The notes under the pieces are model-generated. The model made no database searches. It was not told the origin of the DNA and saw only the letters and a program-made list of their open reading frames with translations. Source: Myxococcales bacterium (GTDB lineage: Bacteria > Myxococcota_A > UBA9042 > GCA-2863065). From it: a DNA stretch of 39,374 nt. Positions 8,085 to 16,753 of the stretch are shown in pieces. The DNA is taken from assembly GCA_018780435.1 (NCBI GenBank), contig JADMJS010000043.1:1-39374 (forward strand), given 5' to 3'. How positions within the stretch are numbered: position 1 is the first letter of the stretch; each line of letters starts with the position of its first letter. A program made the position numbers and the translations under genes.

Positions 8085-8910
8085 GGCCCGGCCCCTGCGC
8101 CCGCGGAGCGCTGCCCGGGGCCCCGCCCGGCCCGGGGCGCGGTGCATCTTCTAGCGCGATCACGGGGTTGCGCAGGGTGCCGACCCCTTCGATCTCAATC
8201 GCCACCTCGTCCCCCGGTGCGATGGCCCCGACACCCGACGGGGTTCCGGTCGCAACGACGTCGCCGGGTTCGAGGGTCATATAGTGAGAGATGAAGCTCA
8301 GGAGCGTGCGAACCGGGAAGATCATGTCGGAGGTGCGGCTGTCCTGCTTCACCACGCCGTTCACCCGTGTCACGAGGCGCAGGTCCAATGGATCGAGGCC
8401 AGTCGTGATCCCGGGTCCGAAGGGCGAGAAGGTGTCCATGCCTTTGGCCCGGGTGAACTGGACGTCGGCGTTCTGGATGTCTCGGGCCGTCACGTCGTTC
8501 AATATCGACAGGCCGAGGACATGGGAAAGTACGTCCTCCTCGGCGACACGCGTCATGCGACGGCCGATGACGACGGCGAGCTCTCCCTCGAAGTCGACCC
8601 GGCCCACCCCGGGCGGAATGACGATCGCCGCCTCGTGGGCTACCAGCGCGCTCGGCGGCTTCAGAAAGAGCCGCGGCACCGTTGGGATCGGGCGCCCCAT
8701 CTCGACGCAGTGCAGGCGGTAATTCGACCCCACGCACACGATCTTCGAGGGGCGACACGGCGGCAGGATGTGCACCACGTCAGCCGAGATGGTCTGACCG
8801 GTCGGGGTCAGTTGACCGTCGAACGGGTTCCCATCGAAGACGGCGATCTCGTCACCTTCGAGTTGACCGTAGAGATGGCGACCGAAGGCGTAGAAGTGGA
8901 CCAGCTGCAA
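8077..8910 (-). CDS. Fumarylacetoacetate-hydrolase (FAH) family protein
   Basis: The proposed product is 277 residues, starting at a TTG preceded by CCCCCGGAG six bases away; this gives the expected family N-terminus (QLVHFYAFGRHLYGQLEGDE). An in-frame ATG at 8976 is an alternative but adds a low-quality leader. Family marks are CVGSNYRLHC (normally VGxNYxxH), FLKPPSALV, VDFEGELAVVIGRR with its metal-binding Glu pair, ILNDVTARDIQ, TFSPFGPGITT and ATGTPSGVG. The set fits a Mg2+-dependent C-C bond hydrolase or decarboxylase of the FAH/HpcE/ureidoglycolate-lyase type. The exact substrate cannot be called. It heads the leftward string of genes and is divergent from the MATE gene. Confidence 0.87.
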   Translation of the reverse strand: MQLVHFYAFGRHLYGQLEGDEIAVFDGNPFDGQLTPTGQTISADVVHILPPCRPSKIVCVGSNYRLHCVEMGRPIPTVPRLFLKPPSALVAHEAAIVIPPGVGRVDFEGELAVVIGRRMTRVAEEDVLSHVLGLSILNDVTARDIQNADVQFTRAKGMDTFSPFGPGITTGLDPLDLRLVTRVNGVVKQDSRTSDMIFPVRTLLSFISHYMTLEPGDVVATGTPSGVGAIAPGDEVAIEIEGVGTLRNPVIALEDAPRPGPGGAPGSAPRAQGPGHE

Positions 8911-9046
8911 GGAGACTCCGGGGGAGGTCGGGAAGCGCTCCGAGACGGCGGCGCGTGGCGAGCATAGCAGCGCCATCGGACGACGGCGACAGGGGCGCAG
9001 TCCAGAAACCATCGCGAAACACATTGTTGAACCGGAACCCTTGCGG

Positions 9047-10453
9047 ATGTCCGCCAATGCGGTACGCCTCCGGCCGGAGACCGCACCGGTGCGGCCCCGA
9101 AGGCCCCCGTTGAAGCCGATCACTCGAGAGCTCTGGTCCCTTGCCGCCCCGATCATCGGGCTCAATGTCCTGAACGTCCTCTCGCTCGCCGTGGACACGG
9201 CGCTCTGCGGCCGCCTCCCGAACCAGGACGTGGTCTTGGCCGCGCTCGGCTACTCGGTGCAGCTCCTCTTCCTGCTCCAAGTCGCGATGTTCGGCCTCAC
9301 CATCGGCTCCGTCGCGATGGTCGCGCGTGCCCATGGAGCCCGAAACCACGCCCGAGTGGACCAGATCCTCGGTCAGTCCATCACCTTGACGGTGCTCGTC
9401 AGCGTCGGAGTGGCCGTTCTCGGCAACCTCCTCGCGTCCCCCCTCGTGCACGCGCTCGGCGCGGACGACGCCGTCACGAAAGAAGCCCTCCGCTTCCTCC
9501 GTCCCCTCCTCACGGGCACGGTGTTCTCCTACCTCATCCTGCTCTTCGCCGCGTTGCTGCGCGGGGTTGGCAATACACGCCTCCCCTTTCAGGTCGCGCT
9601 GCTCCAGAACGCCCTCAATGCGCTCTTCAACTCGGTGCTCATCTACGGCGCCTTCGGCTTGCCGGCCCTCGGCGTCGCGGGTGCCGCATGGGGCACGCTC
9701 GCGTCCCAAGCCATCGGTGTCGTGGTCCTGGTCGCACGCCTCCGTGCGGGTGCCGTGCCGGGCATCGCCCTGCCCCGCCGGCTCCCGCGCCTCGACCGCG
9801 CCGAGGTCCTTGCGCTCTGGCGGGTCGGCGCGCCGGCGGCACTCGACATGGTCATTCTGAACGCGAGCTTCATCTCCCTCATCGCCATGCTCGGCTACAT
9901 CGACGATGCCGCCGTCGCCGCCCACGGCATCGGGCTCCGCATTCAAGCGCTGGCCTTCGTTCCCGGGATGAGCATCGCGCAAGCGACCGGCGCGCTGGTC
10001 GGCCAATCTCTCGGTGCCGGCAATCCTGAGCGCGCCCGCGCGGTGTTCCGCGCCTCCGTGACGTTATGCGTCGTCGTCATGGGCAGCCTCTCCTTTATCA
10101 TCGTGGTCCTCGCGCCCTGGCTCGTACAGGTCTTCGACGTGATGCCGGACAGCCGTGTTGGGGCCCACGCGGTCACTTGGATGCGGCTCCTGGGCTTCGG
10201 CATGCCGATCGTGTCGGTCTGGATCGCCACCAGCGGCCTGCTTCAAGGGGCGGGCGAGACCCAAGCCAGCCTCCGCATCAATCTGGTCGCGACGCTCGTC
10301 GTCCAGATCCCCCTCTCGTGGCTACTCGGCTTCCCGCTCGGTCTTGGCGCCGCTGGCGTGTGGCTTGGCATGCCGCTCGCCGCCATCGCACGGACCTGGC
10401 AGGGGCTCGCCGCTTACCGAAGCGACCGTTGGGTCAAGGTAGGACAGCGCTGA
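9047..10453 (+). CDS. MATE-family multidrug/cation antiporter
   Basis: The 468-residue start is an ATG two codons after an upstream in-frame TTG. A basic, Pro-rich N-terminus (RPRRPPLKPITREL) is followed by twelve hydrophobic segments, starting LWSLAAPIIGLNVLNVLSLA. Family features include the repeated halves of six helices, the VDTALCGRL motif in helix 1-2, YSVQLLFLLQVAMFGLTIGSVAMVARAHGA (split: YSVQLLFLLQ, then TIGSVAMVARAHGA) and, in the second half, GIGLRIQALAFVPGMSIAQA with TGALVGQSLGAGNPERA. MATE carriers export cationic compounds in exchange for Na+ or H+ at the inner membrane. The substrate is unknown. It is followed 43 bases later by the UbiB-like gene. Confidence 0.92.
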   Translation: MSANAVRLRPETAPVRPRRPPLKPITRELWSLAAPIIGLNVLNVLSLAVDTALCGRLPNQDVVLAALGYSVQLLFLLQVAMFGLTIGSVAMVARAHGARNHARVDQILGQSITLTVLVSVGVAVLGNLLASPLVHALGADDAVTKEALRFLRPLLTGTVFSYLILLFAALLRGVGNTRLPFQVALLQNALNALFNSVLIYGAFGLPALGVAGAAWGTLASQAIGVVVLVARLRAGAVPGIALPRRLPRLDRAEVLALWRVGAPAALDMVILNASFISLIAMLGYIDDAAVAAHGIGLRIQALAFVPGMSIAQATGALVGQSLGAGNPERARAVFRASVTLCVVVMGSLSFIIVVLAPWLVQVFDVMPDSRVGAHAVTWMRLLGFGMPIVSVWIATSGLLQGAGETQASLRINLVATLVVQIPLSWLLGFPLGLGAAGVWLGMPLAAIARTWQGLAAYRSDRWVKVGQR

Positions 10454-10496
10454 TGGTGTTCCTGCCTCGCAACCACGGTCCAGAACGGAGCTAATC

Positions 10497-11888
10497 ATGG
10501 GTACGGACTGGGAAAAGCTGGCCGGTGAGAAGGGCGAAGCGATCCCGTCGGGGCGTTTCGACCGGCTCTTTCGCGTGGGCAAGCTGGGCGCGAGCCTCGG
10601 GGCCGGCACGGCCCTCCGGAAAGTCGGCTCCGTCTTCGGTTTCGGCAAGAAGGACGACGGCGGTGAAGACCGCGTCCTCGCCGAGCAAGCCGAGAAAGTC
10701 GCCAAGGTCCTCGGGGAGATGAAGGGCGCGGCGATGAAAGTGGGGCAGATGCTCTCGGCCGACCCCGACCTCCTGCCGCCGGAGTTCACGGCACGGCTCA
10801 CGTCCCTCCAATCATCCGCGCCGCCGATGACCTTCCGCATGGTCAAAGAGGTGCTCGAAGAGGCGTATGGCCAGCCGCTCGAGGCCGTGTTCTCCGAGTT
10901 CACGCCTGAGCCGATCGGGGCCGCCAGCATCGGGCAAGTCCACCGGGGGCGGCTCAAGAGCGGCGACGCCGTGGCTATCAAAGTGCAGTACCCGGGCATC
11001 GACAAGACGCTGAAGAGCGACCTCGACAACCTCGCGTCCGTGATGGCGATGAGCCGCGTCGTCATCGAGAAGGCCAAGATTCAGGCCTATTTGCACGAGA
11101 TTGGCCGCGCCATCCTGGACGAGTCGAACTACCTCGCCGAGGCCGGGAACCTCACGCGCTTCGGCGAGATCCTCGCGTCCCGGCCGGGAGTCCGTGCTCC
11201 ACGGCCCTATGAGGCCTGGACCCGACGCAACGTGCTCGTCATGGAGCTCATCGTGGGCCAAAAGCTCGATGTGGCGCTCGAAGGGCTCTCGGGGCAACCG
11301 GACCAGAAGAACGCCATCCTCGAACGCTTCGTCGCGACCTACTCCTGGCTGCTCCACGACCGCCAGGTCCTCCATGCCGACCCGCACCCGGGCAACTTCC
11401 TGCTCACGCCGGAGGGCGACATGGTCATGCTCGACTTCGGCTGTATCAAGGAGTGCAACGAACGATTCGCCGACGGCATCCTCGACATCATGGACGCGTG
11501 CTGGCAAGGCGACGACCGCCGGGCAGCCGGCCTCTACCGGGAGCTCGGCTTCGGCCGTGACAGCCAAGGCGACGAGCTCTTTCACCCCGAAAAGCTTCGG
11601 CAGTACCACGAGATCGGTCTCGAGCCTTTCCTCCGGGACGAGGCCTTCGCCTTCGAACACTGGGACATGCGCCGCCGGCTCCAACGCTACATCATGGAGT
11701 GGCCCACGTTCATCAAGCTGACCCCACCCGCCGAGGGCCTCTTGATCTTTCGCGTGCTCGGCGGGATCAAGGGCCTGCTGACCAAAGTCGGCGGCACGCT
11801 CAACGTTCACCAAATGGCGGTCGAGACCGCGCGCCGTCGGGGCCGGCTCACCGGGGAGCCGCTGCGTTCGGCACTGCTCACTCGCTGA
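10497..11888 (+). CDS. ABC1/UbiB/ADCK-family atypical kinase-like ATPase
   Basis: A 463-residue protein with CGGAG seven bases before the ATG. It has the family's diagnostic KxGQ motif (MKVGQMLSADPDLLP), an Ala-rich nucleotide loop with ASIGQVHRGRLKSG, the VAIKVQYPGI lysine, YLAEAGN, the catalytic loop LHADPHPGNF and the metal-binding DFG in MLDFGCIKE. No C-terminal UbiB-type membrane pair is obvious, so it resembles the ADCK3/ABC1 group. Members support ubiquinone and other isoprenoid-lipid metabolism as ATPases rather than classical protein kinases. The true client is unknown. It may be cotranscribed with the MATE gene. Confidence 0.92.
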   Translation: MGTDWEKLAGEKGEAIPSGRFDRLFRVGKLGASLGAGTALRKVGSVFGFGKKDDGGEDRVLAEQAEKVAKVLGEMKGAAMKVGQMLSADPDLLPPEFTARLTSLQSSAPPMTFRMVKEVLEEAYGQPLEAVFSEFTPEPIGAASIGQVHRGRLKSGDAVAIKVQYPGIDKTLKSDLDNLASVMAMSRVVIEKAKIQAYLHEIGRAILDESNYLAEAGNLTRFGEILASRPGVRAPRPYEAWTRRNVLVMELIVGQKLDVALEGLSGQPDQKNAILERFVATYSWLLHDRQVLHADPHPGNFLLTPEGDMVMLDFGCIKECNERFADGILDIMDACWQGDDRRAAGLYRELGFGRDSQGDELFHPEKLRQYHEIGLEPFLRDEAFAFEHWDMRRRLQRYIMEWPTFIKLTPPAEGLLIFRVLGGIKGLLTKVGGTLNVHQMAVETARRRGRLTGEPLRSALLTR

Positions 11889-11898
11889 CGACGCGCCC

Positions 11899-11916
11899 GA
11901 CGCCGAGGGCGGCGTC
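11899..11916 (+). terminator. Candidate hairpin terminator after the UbiB-like gene
   Basis: GACGCCG-AGGG-CGGCGTC is a perfect 7-base-pair stem with a 4-base loop, ten bases past the stop codon. No T-run follows, so it would be a non-canonical terminator or an mRNA-stabilising hairpin. Confidence 0.35.
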
Positions 11917-12009
11917 CATCGTCGCGTGCCGCCACGCTGGGGGCGCCTATCGACGAAGGTCGAAGCCGAGTTCCTTGCTGCGCTGGGACATGCCTATAGG
12001 CTGTGGCCG

Positions 12010-13608
12010 ATGCCCAATGCCTTGACCTCGCTGTTCTTGTTCGGGCGTTCCGCATCCGTGCGGCGGCGTCTCGTCTTCCTCGTGTTCGCCCTCGTGCTCC
12101 CTACGGCGGAGTTGGCGTACGCGGACGACGACGCACCGCCGCTGAAGGACGGCTACGCCGTTCACGGCGCCAACGTGGTGGAGGAGCGCCTCCTCCGCAC
12201 CGTCATCGGCAAACGGCCGAAGGCCGTGGAACGACTGACACCGTGGTCACAAGGCGTCATTCGGAAGCTCGAGCGCCACTACCGGCGACAGGGCTTCAAC
12301 CTGGTCCGCGTCCACTTCGGCATGAGCGACGAGAACGAGCCCACCTTCGATATCGACGAAGGGGTGCTGCATGGCATCGTCTTTCACGGCATCAGCTTCT
12401 TCGACTCGACGCGCTACCGTGTTGTCCTCGACCTCCCGAGCAACGTGTTTCACGCGCCGACTCTCACCCTGGGGCTACACGCTCTCGAGGAGAAATACGG
12501 ATTCAAAGCGGGTGGTTGGCGCGTGGAGGAGGCCGACGACGGCACCCTCAACTCGGTCGGCGCGCTCGTCCCGACCCGTTATCTGCACATCCACCCCGCC
12601 GAAGGAGAGGAGTCCTTCGGCTTTCGATTCGGTGCCCGCGTCGATGCCACGTACGGACTGCTCCCTCAGTTTGCCCTCAAGCTGAAAGATCCCTTCTGGA
12701 CCGACGACCGCCTCAGCATGGTCCTCGGGGTCGGCGTGCCTTATCGACGGTACATCTTCGACGCCGACCCGAAGTTCCAGTGGGTCCACGGCCGCTTTGA
12801 CCTCGGTTACCGCTTTCCGACCTTTGCCGCCGACCTATTGGCCCCGACCGTCGACACCTCGGTCGCCTTCTCCGACGACGCCCGCCCCGAGTTCAGCTCC
12901 TCGGCCTACTACGTCATCCGCACCGACGGCTTCGCGAACCTCGCGATCTTCCCGACCCAGGAGACCGTCGTCACGCTCGGGCTCGGCGTTCGTTACCACG
13001 AGTTCTTCGACCTCACGCCGGTCGAGAGCCCCGATCCCGACGCGGTGACGAAGCACCTCCGCTACGGCTTTCGCGCCACGGCGGAACACGTCTTCTCCCC
13101 GGAAGTCGCCCGTCGTGATCTCCGCAGCCGGGTCTCCGGCTCGGCCTTCTTCGCGACCGACGACCACCCGAACTTCTTCATGGATCTCCGCTTCGCGGGC
13201 CTCTGGGTGAGCCGTGTCGGCCACTACGACTTCATCGTGCGCGGCGAGGCCATCTATCTCGAGGGGGACGTGACGTTGGTCGACGAAGGTCAGCTCTCGA
13301 GCGAGAGTCAACGGGTCACCTTCGGCGGCCGCTACTGGGTGCGGGCTGCCGGCTCACTCGAACTGGCCGTGCGTTTCCCCATCTACCGCGACCGCGTCAA
13401 GTTCGGGCTCTGGAACGACTTCTCCGTCTTCGGTGACCGCTCGGCCGGCGGCAACCTCGCGGCCATCGTGGACTCCGTCGGCCCCAGCCTCCACTTGCTC
13501 CTCTTCGACGAGCTCGGCTTCGACCTCTATTACGGGTTCGGCTTCTCAGGAGAGGACTTCGCCACCTTCGACCACAACATCTCGTTCAGCCTCGTCACGG
13601 TGTACTGA
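12010..13608 (+). CDS. Omp85-like outer-membrane protein (POTRA-like domain plus beta-barrel)
   Basis: A 532-residue protein. After a basic N-terminus and signal peptide (RRLVFLVFALVLPTAELAYA) comes a POTRA-like segment: YAVHGANVVEERLLRTVIG, an amphipathic stretch WSQGVIRKLERHYRRQGFN and the beta edge FDIDEGVLHGIVFHG. A less clear second repeat follows. From about residue 200 to the end there are alternating hydrophobic beta-strands, and the last residues (FSLVTVY) end in an aromatic, as in outer-membrane barrels. It resembles the BamA/TamA/ShlB superfamily but is short, with one or two POTRAs. It could help insert or secrete a partner. A TATAGG box ends nine bases before the ATG, suggesting a nearly leaderless mRNA. 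No partner gene is adjacent. Confidence 0.7.
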   Translation: MPNALTSLFLFGRSASVRRRLVFLVFALVLPTAELAYADDDAPPLKDGYAVHGANVVEERLLRTVIGKRPKAVERLTPWSQGVIRKLERHYRRQGFNLVRVHFGMSDENEPTFDIDEGVLHGIVFHGISFFDSTRYRVVLDLPSNVFHAPTLTLGLHALEEKYGFKAGGWRVEEADDGTLNSVGALVPTRYLHIHPAEGEESFGFRFGARVDATYGLLPQFALKLKDPFWTDDRLSMVLGVGVPYRRYIFDADPKFQWVHGRFDLGYRFPTFAADLLAPTVDTSVAFSDDARPEFSSSAYYVIRTDGFANLAIFPTQETVVTLGLGVRYHEFFDLTPVESPDPDAVTKHLRYGFRATAEHVFSPEVARRDLRSRVSGSAFFATDDHPNFFMDLRFAGLWVSRVGHYDFIVRGEAIYLEGDVTLVDEGQLSSESQRVTFGGRYWVRAAGSLELAVRFPIYRDRVKFGLWNDFSVFGDRSAGGNLAAIVDSVGPSLHLLLFDELGFDLYYGFGFSGEDFATFDHNISFSLVTVY

Positions 13609-13756
13609 TCCGGTGACGCTCACTTCGGTGGTCCGCTTCTTGCGTTGGCCGCCCAGCTCGGTGCTTCGTCCATCACGAAGGGCCTCTTGAGTTGCCCCCC
13701 GCGTTGCGAGACAAGCGCTCCACGACGTCCCGCCGAACCAGGACACCGACCTGCCG

Positions 13757-16252
13757 ATGCTTTCCCACCCGTCCCCGTCGAAAGAGCCCGCTCCCGACCT
13801 CACCGGCTTGACGAGTGCCGCCGCGGCGGCGCTCCTCATCGAACACGGTCGAAACGAGCTGGACGCCAAAGCGCCCCCGTCGCGCATCGCCATCTTCCTT
13901 CGCCAGTTCAAGGGCGTGATGAACGTCCTGCTCCTGGTCGCGGGCATCCTCTCCGTCGTCGCGGGCGACGTCGGCGATGCCATCGCCATCTTGGCGATAG
14001 CGCTGCTGAACGCCGTGGTCGGGGCGGTACAGGAGGCGCGCGCCGAACGCGCCCTCGACGCGTTGAGCGTCATGACGGCGCCCCGCGCCCGAGTGAAGCG
14101 CGATGGCCGCCCCGAAGAGCGCGCCGCCGCGGAGGTGGTCCCGGGCGATCTCTTGCTCCTCGAGGCGGGAGACGTCGTCGCCGCCGACGGGATCCTCGTC
14201 GAGTCCAGCCGCCTCCAGGTCGCCGAATCGGTGCTCACCGGCGAGAGCGTCCCGGTCCAGAAGAAGGTCGGCGCGACCCCCGCGGGCACGCCCCTCGCCG
14301 AGCGCACCGGTGAGGTGTTCACCGGCACCCACGTCGCCGCGGGGACGGCGCACGCCCGGGTGACTGCGACCGGGCGCAACACGGAGCTCGGCCGTATCGC
14401 GGGGCTCCTCGAGTCTGCCCATGGCGCCGAGACGCCGCTCAAAGTGCAGCTCGAGAAGGTCGGGCGTACCCTCGTCCTCGTCTGTCTCGGAGTGGTCGCC
14501 GTGGTGGGCGTCTTGGGTGCCATTCGGGGCATGCCCTGGATGGACGTCCTCGTGATGGCGATCTCGCTCGCCGTCGCCGCCGTCCCCGAAGGACTCCTCG
14601 CCATCGTGACGGTCGCGCTGGCCGTCGGGCTCGAGCGCCTCTCGAAGCGAAACGTGCTCGTGCGTCGTCTCCCGGCCGTCGAGACGCTCGGCTGCACCAC
14701 CATCATCTGTACCGACAAGACCGGCACGCTCACGACGGGCAAGATGGCCGTCCGAGAGGCGTGGCCGAAAGTCCCCGCGACCACAGTCCCCGCGACCACA
14801 GTCCCCGCGACCAGGGCTGACAGTCCCCTCCAGCTCGCCGCGCTCGCCTGCGACGAGGAGCTGAGCGCGCACGACGGCACCCCGACCCTCGGTGACCCGA
14901 CCGAGATCGCGATCGTGGTGGGACTCTCCGAGATGGGAGTGCGGCTCGCCGATCTGGAGGCCAGCCGTCCCCGCCTCGCGACGGCCCCCTTCGACACGGA
15001 GCGGCGCCGGATGGGCGTGCTCCGGGGGCGTGGCGACGGCAATCAGCTCATCGTGAAGGGGGCCCCCGAGACGGTGCTGGGCCTCTGCAGTGACGTTCCG
15101 GCCGAGGCCGCCGCCGAGCTCGACGCCATGGCAGAACGTGGGCTCCGCGTGCTCGCCGTCGGCGTCAAGGACGACGTGGCCGACGAGCTCGACGACCAGG
15201 GGCTCCACTTCGCGGGCTTCGTCGGGATCGCCGATCCCCCCAGGCCCGAAGCGCGCGCCGCTATTGCCGCCGCGCGCGCCGCGGGCGTACGCACCATCAT
15301 GATTACCGGCGACCACCAACGTACCGCCACCGCCATCGCCCGAGAGCTCGGCCTCCTCCAGCCGGGAGACGATCCCGCCGAGATCGTCAAAGCGCGCGCC
15401 ACGCCGGAAGGCAAGCTCACGCTCGTGCGGTCGCTGGTCGCTAATGGCGAGGTCGTCGCCATGACGGGTGACGGCGTCAACGACGCACCGGCGCTGCAAG
15501 AAGCTCACGTCGGGATCGCGATGGGCAAGGCCGGGACCGAGGTCACGCGCCGGGCGTCGGCCATCGTGCTCGCCGACGACAACTACGCCAGCATCGTCGC
15601 GGGGATCGAAGAAGGGCGCGGGGTCTATGACAACATACAGAAGACGGTCATCTATTTGCTCGGCGGCAACGTGGGCGAGCTGCTGCTGATGTTTATCGCC
15701 ACCGCCGCCTTGATGCCCATCCCGCTCCTCCCCGTCCAGCTCCTGTGGGTGAACCTCGTCACCGACGGGCTCCCTGGCCTGATGCTCGTGATGGACCCGC
15801 CGGCCAAGGGCGTCCTCGCACGTCCGCCACGCGCGCCCGGGACTCCTATCCTGAACAGGCGAGCGTGGCGACGGGTCGCGCTCATCGCTGGCCTCGAGAC
15901 GGTCGTGACCTTCGCGACCTACATCATCGCGCTGCCTCGCCTCGGCGAGGACGCCGCGAGGGCCATCACGTTCATGACCCTGGTCTTCTCTCAGCTATTT
16001 CGGTCGCTGATCCCGGCCGGAGAGGTGTCGTCGATGCACATCCCGACTCGCCGCCTCGGGCTCGTCGTGGCGGTCTCCGGCCTCCTGCAGCTCTTCCTAC
16101 CGCTGGTCCCGGGCCTCGGCCCCGCGCTCGGCGCCGATAGCCTCCCCACCGCGCTGATCTGGGTGGCGCCGCTGGTCGGTTGCATCCCAACGGCGCTCCT
16201 CGCCCTGGTCGGCTACGTGAAGATGATCTGGGCGCCTTCCGAGAGCTCGTAG
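13757..16252 (+). CDS. P-type cation-transporting ATPase (P2 type, calcium-ATPase-like)
   Basis: An 831-residue pump. The N-terminal cation-ATPase domain (LTSAAAAALLIEHGRNELD) is followed by helices M1-M2, the actuator loop with VLTGESVPVQKK, M3-M4 with the ion-site motif VPEGLLAIV, and the phosphorylation site CTDKTGTLT. The nucleotide domain has KGAPETVLGLCSD, then the hinge TGDGVNDAPALQ and a C-terminal set of four to six helices with NLVTDGLPGLML. All catalytic residues are present. The PEGL and helix-6 NLVTDGLP motifs point to the Ca2+/Mn2+ (P2A-like) group rather than heavy-metal pumps. The phosphorylation domain contains a short in-frame repeat (separate entry). Its 3' end overlaps the convergent DsrE gene by 40 bases. 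Confidence 0.95.
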   Translation: MLSHPSPSKEPAPDLTGLTSAAAAALLIEHGRNELDAKAPPSRIAIFLRQFKGVMNVLLLVAGILSVVAGDVGDAIAILAIALLNAVVGAVQEARAERALDALSVMTAPRARVKRDGRPEERAAAEVVPGDLLLLEAGDVVAADGILVESSRLQVAESVLTGESVPVQKKVGATPAGTPLAERTGEVFTGTHVAAGTAHARVTATGRNTELGRIAGLLESAHGAETPLKVQLEKVGRTLVLVCLGVVAVVGVLGAIRGMPWMDVLVMAISLAVAAVPEGLLAIVTVALAVGLERLSKRNVLVRRLPAVETLGCTTIICTDKTGTLTTGKMAVREAWPKVPATTVPATTVPATRADSPLQLAALACDEELSAHDGTPTLGDPTEIAIVVGLSEMGVRLADLEASRPRLATAPFDTERRRMGVLRGRGDGNQLIVKGAPETVLGLCSDVPAEAAAELDAMAERGLRVLAVGVKDDVADELDDQGLHFAGFVGIADPPRPEARAAIAAARAAGVRTIMITGDHQRTATAIARELGLLQPGDDPAEIVKARATPEGKLTLVRSLVANGEVVAMTGDGVNDAPALQEAHVGIAMGKAGTEVTRRASAIVLADDNYASIVAGIEEGRGVYDNIQKTVIYLLGGNVGELLLMFIATAALMPIPLLPVQLLWVNLVTDGLPGLMLVMDPPAKGVLARPPRAPGTPILNRRAWRRVALIAGLETVVTFATYIIALPRLGEDAARAITFMTLVFSQLFRSLIPAGEVSSMHIPTRRLGLVVAVSGLLQLFLPLVPGLGPALGADSLPTALIWVAPLVGCIPTALLALVGYVKMIWAPSESS
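14771..14813 (+). repeat. In-frame 15-base tandem repeat, nearly three units
   Basis: The unit GTCCCCGCGACCACA occurs twice in full and a third time for 13 bases without a change, encoding VPATT VPATT VPAT. It lies just after the DKTGTLT phosphorylation motif of the ATPase, in a surface loop position. The exactness of the copies suggests recent slippage. Confidence 0.95.
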
Positions 16253-16677
16253 AAGTCGCCCGCAGTGATGACGTCCTTCACCTCCGGCAAGAGACCCTTC
16301 CGGTCGATCTTCATCATCTCCATAGCCAGCTCGCAGGCGTAGAGGTCGGTCCCCGCCTCGTGGAGCATGTGGATCATCTCGCGCACGGTTGGCAGGTTCA
16401 TCTCCTTCATCCGGTCCATCATCATCTTGGCGGCGAAGCGCTCCATGCCCGGCAGCCCGGCGACCATCGTCGGCATCGGGCTCGACGGGTTGCCCGCCAT
16501 GTTCACGTGGAGCTTATCGACCTTGGCGTCCGTGATGACGTCGAGGCCATAAAAGGTGAAGAAGATCATGGCGTCGATGCCGCTCATGCGCGCCGCGTTG
16601 GCGAGGATGAGCGCCGGGTAGGCTTCGTCGAGCCCGCCTTTGGAACAGATGATGGCGACCTTTCGGTTCGTGGTCAT
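16213..16677 (-). CDS. DsrE-like sulfur-carrier protein
   Basis: A 154-residue protein of the DsrE/DsrF/DrsH-like fold. It begins KVAIICSKGGLDEAYPALIL, then MSGIDAMIFFTFYGLDVI, a Met-rich helical part (MERFAAKMMMDRMKEMNLP), and a conserved-position Cys in TDLYACELAMEMM followed by GLLPEVKDVITAGDFYE. This matches the DsrE2 subgroup, often linked to sulfur transfer next to TusA, rhodanese or SQR-like proteins. The Cys is the likely persulfide carrier. It is the last gene of the three-gene sulfur cluster, 76 bases after the DUF1641-DsrC fusion, so cotranscription is probable. Whether it feeds sulfide oxidation or thiolation cannot be told from sequence. Confidence 0.88.
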   Translation of the reverse strand: MTTNRKVAIICSKGGLDEAYPALILANAARMSGIDAMIFFTFYGLDVITDAKVDKLHVNMAGNPSSPMPTMVAGLPGMERFAAKMMMDRMKEMNLPTVREMIHMLHEAGTDLYACELAMEMMKIDRKGLLPEVKDVITAGDFYELSEGAQIIFT

Positions 16678-16753
16678 GGCGAATCTCCCAGAGGGTCGGG
16701 GGTGCCGCCCTCGTCAACGGCGCGCGCTCGCAAGCGGCCCCGTGAAGTGACGT

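Noticed and set aside
13673..15508. 611-codon minus-strand frame opposite the P-type ATPase
   Set aside because: Complement of a confident gene, Arg/Gly/Asp/Glu-rich with no recognisable domain or ribosome site.
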